From positions 1-34,013 of the forward strand of contig JAKQJQ010000222.1 in NCBI GenBank assembly GCA_029561105.1: 34,013 nt of DNA. Reading direction: 5' to 3'. Numbering within the stretch: the stretch's first letter is position 1; the number at the start of each line of letters is the position of its first letter. Both the position numbers and the translations under genes were made by a program. Below, in pieces: positions 30,157 to 34,013 of the stretch. The DNA comes from Bacteroidota bacterium (GTDB lineage: Bacteria; Bacteroidota; Bacteroidia; Flavobacteriales; Flavobacteriaceae). The notes beneath the pieces are model-generated. The model was not told the DNA's origin and did not search any database. It saw nothing but the letters and a program-made list of their open reading frames with translations.

Positions 30157-33141
30157 CTAAACAAACCTGTGCGGCCTGCTTTTAGGCGCTGCTATTCGTG
30201 TTCGTGTGATTTGCTGCTTTGTGTTGGCCGCGATGGATTTCAGTATTTCGGTTTGGGTTTCGCTTTCTTGCTCCAACTTTCCCAGCTTGGCCTGGAAATA
30301 GAAGTTGTTTGCCCCCGCTCCACTACCAACACCAAATACCATGCCCTCTTGAGAACTTGGAAGGTGTGAGCGGCCACGTGGTACGAACTGTGAACCTCCG
30401 CGCGCACTTTCGACAAAATCGTTTAGCACTTCGGGTGCAATCCCCCAACGCCTCATTGCCTTAACCGTTGGGTGGTAGGCTTTGTTGACATCGGATTGTA
30501 GAACGGCTTCGCCCTCGTGGAGCATTGCGGGCACGGTGTCCTTGCCTTTCGGGTTTTTGCCTAGTTGAACGTAGTCCGTTCCCTCGTAAAAGGCATTTTG
30601 GCTCAATGCCACGGCGGAGCCTATGCCCGCTGCGATTGCTGCCAGGGTGGAAATGATTGCTATTGGGGCGGCAACACCTGTTTGCCCGGCTGCTTTTGCC
30701 ACCGCAATCACCGTATTGGCAATTACCTGTGCTATCTGTGCTGCCTTTGCGCGCTGTGCCGCCTGTTCCTGTTGTTTTTGCAGTTTGTCGAGGCGGTCAC
30801 GCTCCAACCGGATTTGCTCAGCTGTGAAATCTTCGCTGTTGGCGAGCGCCTCATCTAGTTTGCTCTTTTGGAAATCAACCGCCTTGTCTGCCCTTGCCTG
30901 TTGTGCGGCGAACACGCTATCGATTGCCCCGATTATGTTTTGGGCCAAATCAACGATCGAGTTGGCGATTTCCTCAATATCAGCCTTCAGCTTGTCCTTT
31001 GCTGATGGGGGAATATTTACATCGATTTCGATTGACTTGCCTTGCAGGACGGCCAACTGTGCTTGCAGTTCCGCAATGTCTGCCTTCAGCTTTGCGATAC
31101 CCTCAAGGTTTTGGCCCGGCTTGGATGTTCTTTCCAGTTCTGCCAGTTCCAGGCTCTTTTGTTGTAGCGCATTGGTGGCGATACGTCGGTCGGTATCTAT
31201 TGCTAGGCGTTCTCGCTCTAGCTGGTATCGCTCTTCGATTGCGGTCTTTTGTTCGGCTGTTGTGCCGGCGGCCTGCAACTCTAGGTTTTGCGCTTCCTGA
31301 ATAGCGCGAAGGCGAACGGCTGCATTTTGCCGGATTGCCTGTTCCTCGATTTTCGCTTTCTCGATTTCGGCCTTTAAAAATTCGCCCTGTACGTTGGCGG
31401 TTGCAAGGAACTCTATTTCTACTTGCTTTGGGATTAGGCTTTCTTGCAGTTTTTTGGCAGCTTCGATTCGCTTTTCGAGCCGCTGTATTTCCAAAAGTAT
31501 GGGCTCCAATGCGGCTTTATCGGTTGCAACAACCGAGTTGTTTACGGTTTCCCGTAACTTAGATAGTTGATTCTCGAGGTCTTGCAAAGAATCCTTTACA
31601 ATCTTTGCCTTTTTTGGAACGTTGGGCAGGAACGGTTGGCGGTCTGCATCTTCGCCTTCTTTCTTGAGCGCCTTTGAAAAGTCTTCAAAACCCTCCAAAG
31701 CTTCATCGTATGCGGTACGGGCGGCAATGCTCACATTGGTGGCAAAACCTCCCGCATTTCGTATCTGAGCCTCTAGGATGCGGCTGGAAATTTCCTGCAA
31801 CCTGTTTAAATCTTCTTCATCCGATAGCCTCAAGAGCCTTTTTGCTGCCAAGTACTTTTGTTCCGTTTCAAGGAACAGAATATCAATTCGGTTGCCAACA
31901 AAATCAAATGCGGCCTCTGCACCTGCGATTATCGCTTTTATGCCCGCAATCGCGGTAGCTGGCAGTGCAACAATGTCCGTAATGGTTTTCTTGGCAGCGG
32001 CCAAAATCCGGCTAAAGAATGTTTCGGCCCCTTCGGATGATAGTTTTGAGAAAACGGCGAAGTTCTTTGCGAGCCCTTCGGTGATAGCATCGCCCAAACC
32101 CTCTTTGAATCCTTCGGAGAGGTCTTTGAGTTTGTTTTGTGCCCCAACTATGCCCGTGGTCAATGCCTCTGCGGATCCTGCGAACTTCTTTGCAACCAGG
32201 TCGGTTGCGACCCCGGCTGCAAGTTGCTCTTTTGAGAGGCGTTTTACCTCTGGTATCAGTTTGGCAAGGCCTCGAACCTGACCGCTTTGCGCGGCAATGA
32301 GCAGGTCGGTAGCGCCACGTACCGATTTCCCGGTGACGGCGGCAAGCTGCACACTTGCCTCGTTCATCAACCGGATTTGTTTTTCGGTAAACCCAAGGCT
32401 GGCCAGGTAGCGGTCCAGCGCGATTATATCATCGTCATCTACCAAAGTGCGTGCCTCCAGGTCATCGGCTTGTGCAAGCAGCCTTTCCTGTACCTCTACC
32501 TGGTTGTCGAGCGCAACCAATAACGCGTTTTTCTGCTGCTGCTTTTCGGCGGACGCGGTCAGGGCTTCCCGGCCCAACCTCAATGCTTCCTGAATACCGA
32601 AAACAACGCCTATGGATGCAAGGCCGCCGCGAAGTGCGGTGGCAAAACCCCCACTTGCCTTTGCGGTTTCGGCGGCCCCCTTTGCGGCCCTTGATTCGAG
32701 CGCGGTAAGTTCCCGCATGGCCCGCGCATATTCGCGGGTGCCCTTTTCTAGTTTTTCGGTTTCTGCCCTTAGTTCCTTTCGACGGGCGTTTAGGCCCTCC
32801 GTGGTGTTTAGTTCGCGTCGCTGTAGTTCCTGTACTTCTTTTAGGCGGGCAGAATAGGCAGCCGTGCCCTTTGTCATGTTGCCAAGGGTGGCTGCCAGGA
32901 TGCGGCGTTTGGCGTTTATGCCGTCGTATGTGTTTACCTCTTGATTGAGGATTGACAGAAACTTTTGCTCAGTGGCCGTAAGTTCGGCCTGTTGTTTCTC
33001 AAATGAGGCCCCAGATTCCTTTGCGGCACTGATTGAACCGCGCAACACATCAAGCCGCCTGGCCAGCTTGTCAAGTTCTGAAATCGCCCCGCCCGGGTCG
33101 AAGTCGAACTGATACCGTTCCTGAATGAGTGTTTCTGCCAT
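30157..33141 (-). CDS. Tail tape measure protein
   Basis: 994 residues. Long Ala/Glu/Lys-rich helices at 10-170 and about 520-780 are of coiled-coil type (ELTATEQKFLSILNQEVNTY; RRELNTTEGLNARRKELRAE). A central segment (LGFTEKQIRLMNEASVQLAA ... GKSVRGATDLLIAAQSGQVRG) is the typical tape measure core domain. A hydrophobic region near residue 830-870 (ANTVIAVAKAAGQ; APIAIISTLAAIAAGIGSAV) precedes the common GKDTVPAMLHEGEAVL motif. It sets tail length and helps DNA passage. A siphovirus or myovirus tail is implied; no sheath protein is seen in the window. Confidence 0.92.
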   Translation of the reverse strand: MAETLIQERYQFDFDPGGAISELDKLARRLDVLRGSISAAKESGASFEKQQAELTATEQKFLSILNQEVNTYDGINAKRRILAATLGNMTKGTAAYSARLKEVQELQRRELNTTEGLNARRKELRAETEKLEKGTREYARAMRELTALESRAAKGAAETAKASGGFATALRGGLASIGVVFGIQEALRLGREALTASAEKQQQKNALLVALDNQVEVQERLLAQADDLEARTLVDDDDIIALDRYLASLGFTEKQIRLMNEASVQLAAVTGKSVRGATDLLIAAQSGQVRGLAKLIPEVKRLSKEQLAAGVATDLVAKKFAGSAEALTTGIVGAQNKLKDLSEGFKEGLGDAITEGLAKNFAVFSKLSSEGAETFFSRILAAAKKTITDIVALPATAIAGIKAIIAGAEAAFDFVGNRIDILFLETEQKYLAAKRLLRLSDEEDLNRLQEISSRILEAQIRNAGGFATNVSIAARTAYDEALEGFEDFSKALKKEGEDADRQPFLPNVPKKAKIVKDSLQDLENQLSKLRETVNNSVVATDKAALEPILLEIQRLEKRIEAAKKLQESLIPKQVEIEFLATANVQGEFLKAEIEKAKIEEQAIRQNAAVRLRAIQEAQNLELQAAGTTAEQKTAIEERYQLERERLAIDTDRRIATNALQQKSLELAELERTSKPGQNLEGIAKLKADIAELQAQLAVLQGKSIEIDVNIPPSAKDKLKADIEEIANSIVDLAQNIIGAIDSVFAAQQARADKAVDFQKSKLDEALANSEDFTAEQIRLERDRLDKLQKQQEQAAQRAKAAQIAQVIANTVIAVAKAAGQTGVAAPIAIISTLAAIAAGIGSAVALSQNAFYEGTDYVQLGKNPKGKDTVPAMLHEGEAVLQSDVNKAYHPTVKAMRRWGIAPEVLNDFVESARGGSQFVPRGRSHLPSSQEGMVFGVGSGAGANNFYFQAKLGKLEQESETQTEILKSIAANTKQQITRTRIAAPKSRPHRFV

Positions 33142-33194
33142 AACCCAAAGGTACTATTATTGCCCGTTTTTTTTGCGCAAAAGCCCTGCCAAAA

Positions 33195-33230
33195 ACAAAA
33201 ACGCCCGTCCAGCCTTACGCTAAACGGACG
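33195..33230 (-). terminator. Stem-loop/terminator in the tape measure leader
   Basis: Minus-strand CGTCC ... AGC / GCT ... GGACG stem (33230-33226 with 33210-33206, inner 3-bp stem), followed by GGGCGTTTTTGTTTTT. It lies 54 bp before the tape measure start. Confidence 0.55.
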
Positions 33231-33263
33231 CTAAACGATGTACAATTATGAAACTTGGCAGTG

Positions 33264-33291
33264 CAAACATACGCATTCGCACTGAAACAAA
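33264..33291 (-). promoter_or_regulatory. Possible promoter upstream of the tape measure gene
   Basis: Minus-strand TTTG (33291-33288), 16 nt, TATGTTTG (33271-33264). The elements match TTTG / TAnnTTTG, but the spacer is shorter than usual. It lies just after the terminator at 33289-33321 and overlaps its T-run. Confidence 0.35.
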
Positions 33292-33321
33292 AAAGCCCGT
33301 CCGGTTCTCGTTCGGACGGGC
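33289..33321 (-). terminator. Strong rho-independent terminator after the tail-completion gene
   Basis: Perfect 9-bp stem GCCCGTCCG / CGGACGGGC (33295-33303 with 33313-33321), followed on the minus strand by TTTTTTG. Confidence 0.88.
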
Positions 33322-33373
33322 CACATTTATCAAACAATAATTTCAACAGTCAGGCAGTGCAAAGGTAATTTGC

Positions 33374-33931
33374 CTATTTTGGAATACCAAAAATAAATCT
33401 CAGTTCTTCTCTTACTGCTTCTCTTGCTGCTTCTACTTCAGATTTTGAAGGTGTGATTATATTTGCCTTGAATCTTTGCTCATTTCCATCAATTATTTTC
33501 ACAGCATCAGCGTTTTTTATGCCGAATGCTGGCAACCTATTGTCAACTTGTCCAACCCCAACAGCAAGTGCCGTCGATCCCGTAAGATTGAGGTCAACGC
33601 GATTGTTTTGCCTTCCAACCCGCTTCCGATATTGCGAATACCCGTCTTTTGCATAAAAAGTTTTGTTCTGTTTTTGTCCTGGCTTTCTCCTATTCTTGCC
33701 TAGTGGATTTATTGAAGGAAGCCCCGGCTTATTTATAGGAAAGTAAGCGGATGTGCTTGAATATTTACCAATTTCTAGGCCATCTTGCGCAATTCCTTTT
33801 TGAAAAACACGGCGTTTAACATCCACACTTACTTGATTTGCTGCAATAAGTGCCAGCCTTTCGCGAAGGTTAGGGTCGTTCAAAAGTGCGGTCCGCGCAT
33901 TTAGGATTGCTATAAATTCCTCAGTTGTCAT
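33374..33931 (-). CDS. Tail completion / virion morphogenesis-like protein, 185 aa
   Basis: An N-terminal helical part is followed by a basic region (PLGKNRRKPGQKQNKTFYAK). Then comes GYSQYRKRVGRQNNRVDLNLTG, with TALAVGVG after it, and a C-terminal helix ending RFIFGIPK. The pattern 'KxGYxxYRxxxGR ... VxLxLTG' is what I associate with Bacteroidota members of the gp10-like tail completion/morphogenesis group. Place before the tape measure gene fits. The start overlaps the preceding stop as ATGA. Confidence 0.6.
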   Translation of the reverse strand: MTTEEFIAILNARTALLNDPNLRERLALIAANQVSVDVKRRVFQKGIAQDGLEIGKYSSTSAYFPINKPGLPSINPLGKNRRKPGQKQNKTFYAKDGYSQYRKRVGRQNNRVDLNLTGSTALAVGVGQVDNRLPAFGIKNADAVKIIDGNEQRFKANIITPSKSEVEAAREAVREELRFIFGIPK

Positions 33932-34013
33932 TTGTTGCGTTTTTTTTGCCGCTCAAACTGCGAAATCTTCAATTCGAGCGCGGTGTAATATCTGTCACAG
34001 GACCATCCCCCGC
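33928..34013 (-). CDS. Partial CDS, C-terminus only
   Basis: One frame is open from the window edge to TGA at 33930-33928 and encodes GWSCDRYYTALELKISQFER, then QKKRNK. The stop overlaps the ATG of the next gene (ATGA), the same coupling seen at many junctions here, which supports it as real. Too little remains to name it; a head-tail connector is possible by position. Confidence 0.6.
   Translation of the reverse strand, partial: GGWSCDRYYTALELKISQFERQKKRNK

Noticed and set aside
30623..31300. 225-codon plus-strand ORF opposite the tape measure gene
   Set aside because: Ser/Ala/Arg shadow of a helical coding region; the tape measure frame is clearly real.
33146..33153. TACCTTTG just before the tape measure start as a promoter
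   Set aside because: It would start transcription at the ATG itself and the upstream TTTG is about 24 nt away; chance match is likely.

Overview
The window is the late (structural, lysis and accessory) region of a tailed double-stranded DNA phage or prophage of a Bacteroidota host. Every protein gene I accept is on the minus strand and transcription runs from position 34013 down to 1. The host call rests on three things visible in the sequence. Five exported proteins have signal peptides followed by glutamine at +1, which is typical of Bacteroidota. Start codons have A-rich leaders and no clear Shine-Dalgarno sites. Several gaps contain matches to the Bacteroidota promoter pattern TTTG / TAnnTTTG. 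No terminase large subunit, integrase or replication gene is present, so temperate versus lytic cannot be decided here.

Layout in transcription order. 34.0-29.6 kb: end of an unknown gene, a tail-completion-like protein, a terminator-rich leader, the tape measure protein, and a small-terminase-like helix-turn-helix protein. 29.6-20.3 kb: tightly packed, often ATGA-overlapping genes for probable tail and connector proteins, including one with a papain/C39-like Cys-His-Asp pattern, a 577-residue protein with an internal hydrophobic stretch and an 840-residue structural protein. 20.3-14.3 kb: head module (portal, Mu gpF-like minor head protein, scaffold-like protein, major capsid protein). The tail genes therefore come before the head genes.

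14.3-7.3 kb: four proteins with Sec signal peptides, including a 1576-residue repeat-rich tail-fibre-like protein. 7.2-2.1 kb: envelope-exit genes: small membrane proteins, an i-spanin/o-spanin-like pair, an astacin-type metalloprotease lipoprotein, a holin-like protein, a secreted Cys-rich protein, a glycoside hydrolase lipoprotein and an M15 peptidase endolysin. Terminators divide this part into short units. 1.9-0 kb: a separate unit with its own consensus promoter, encoding two membrane proteins, an A1S_2505-type phage protein and a truncated protein ending in octapeptide repeats.

Two things stand out. First, a complete tRNA gene (anticodon CAU) lies on the opposite strand at 26326-26398, with its own promoter match and terminator hairpin, and carries bacterial initiator-tRNA features (C1xA72, A11-U24). 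Second, eight proteins made from 14.3 to 2.6 kb carry Sec or lipoprotein signals, including ones that look like virion fibres; upstream of 14.3 kb I see none. All functional calls come from reading motifs; no database search was run.
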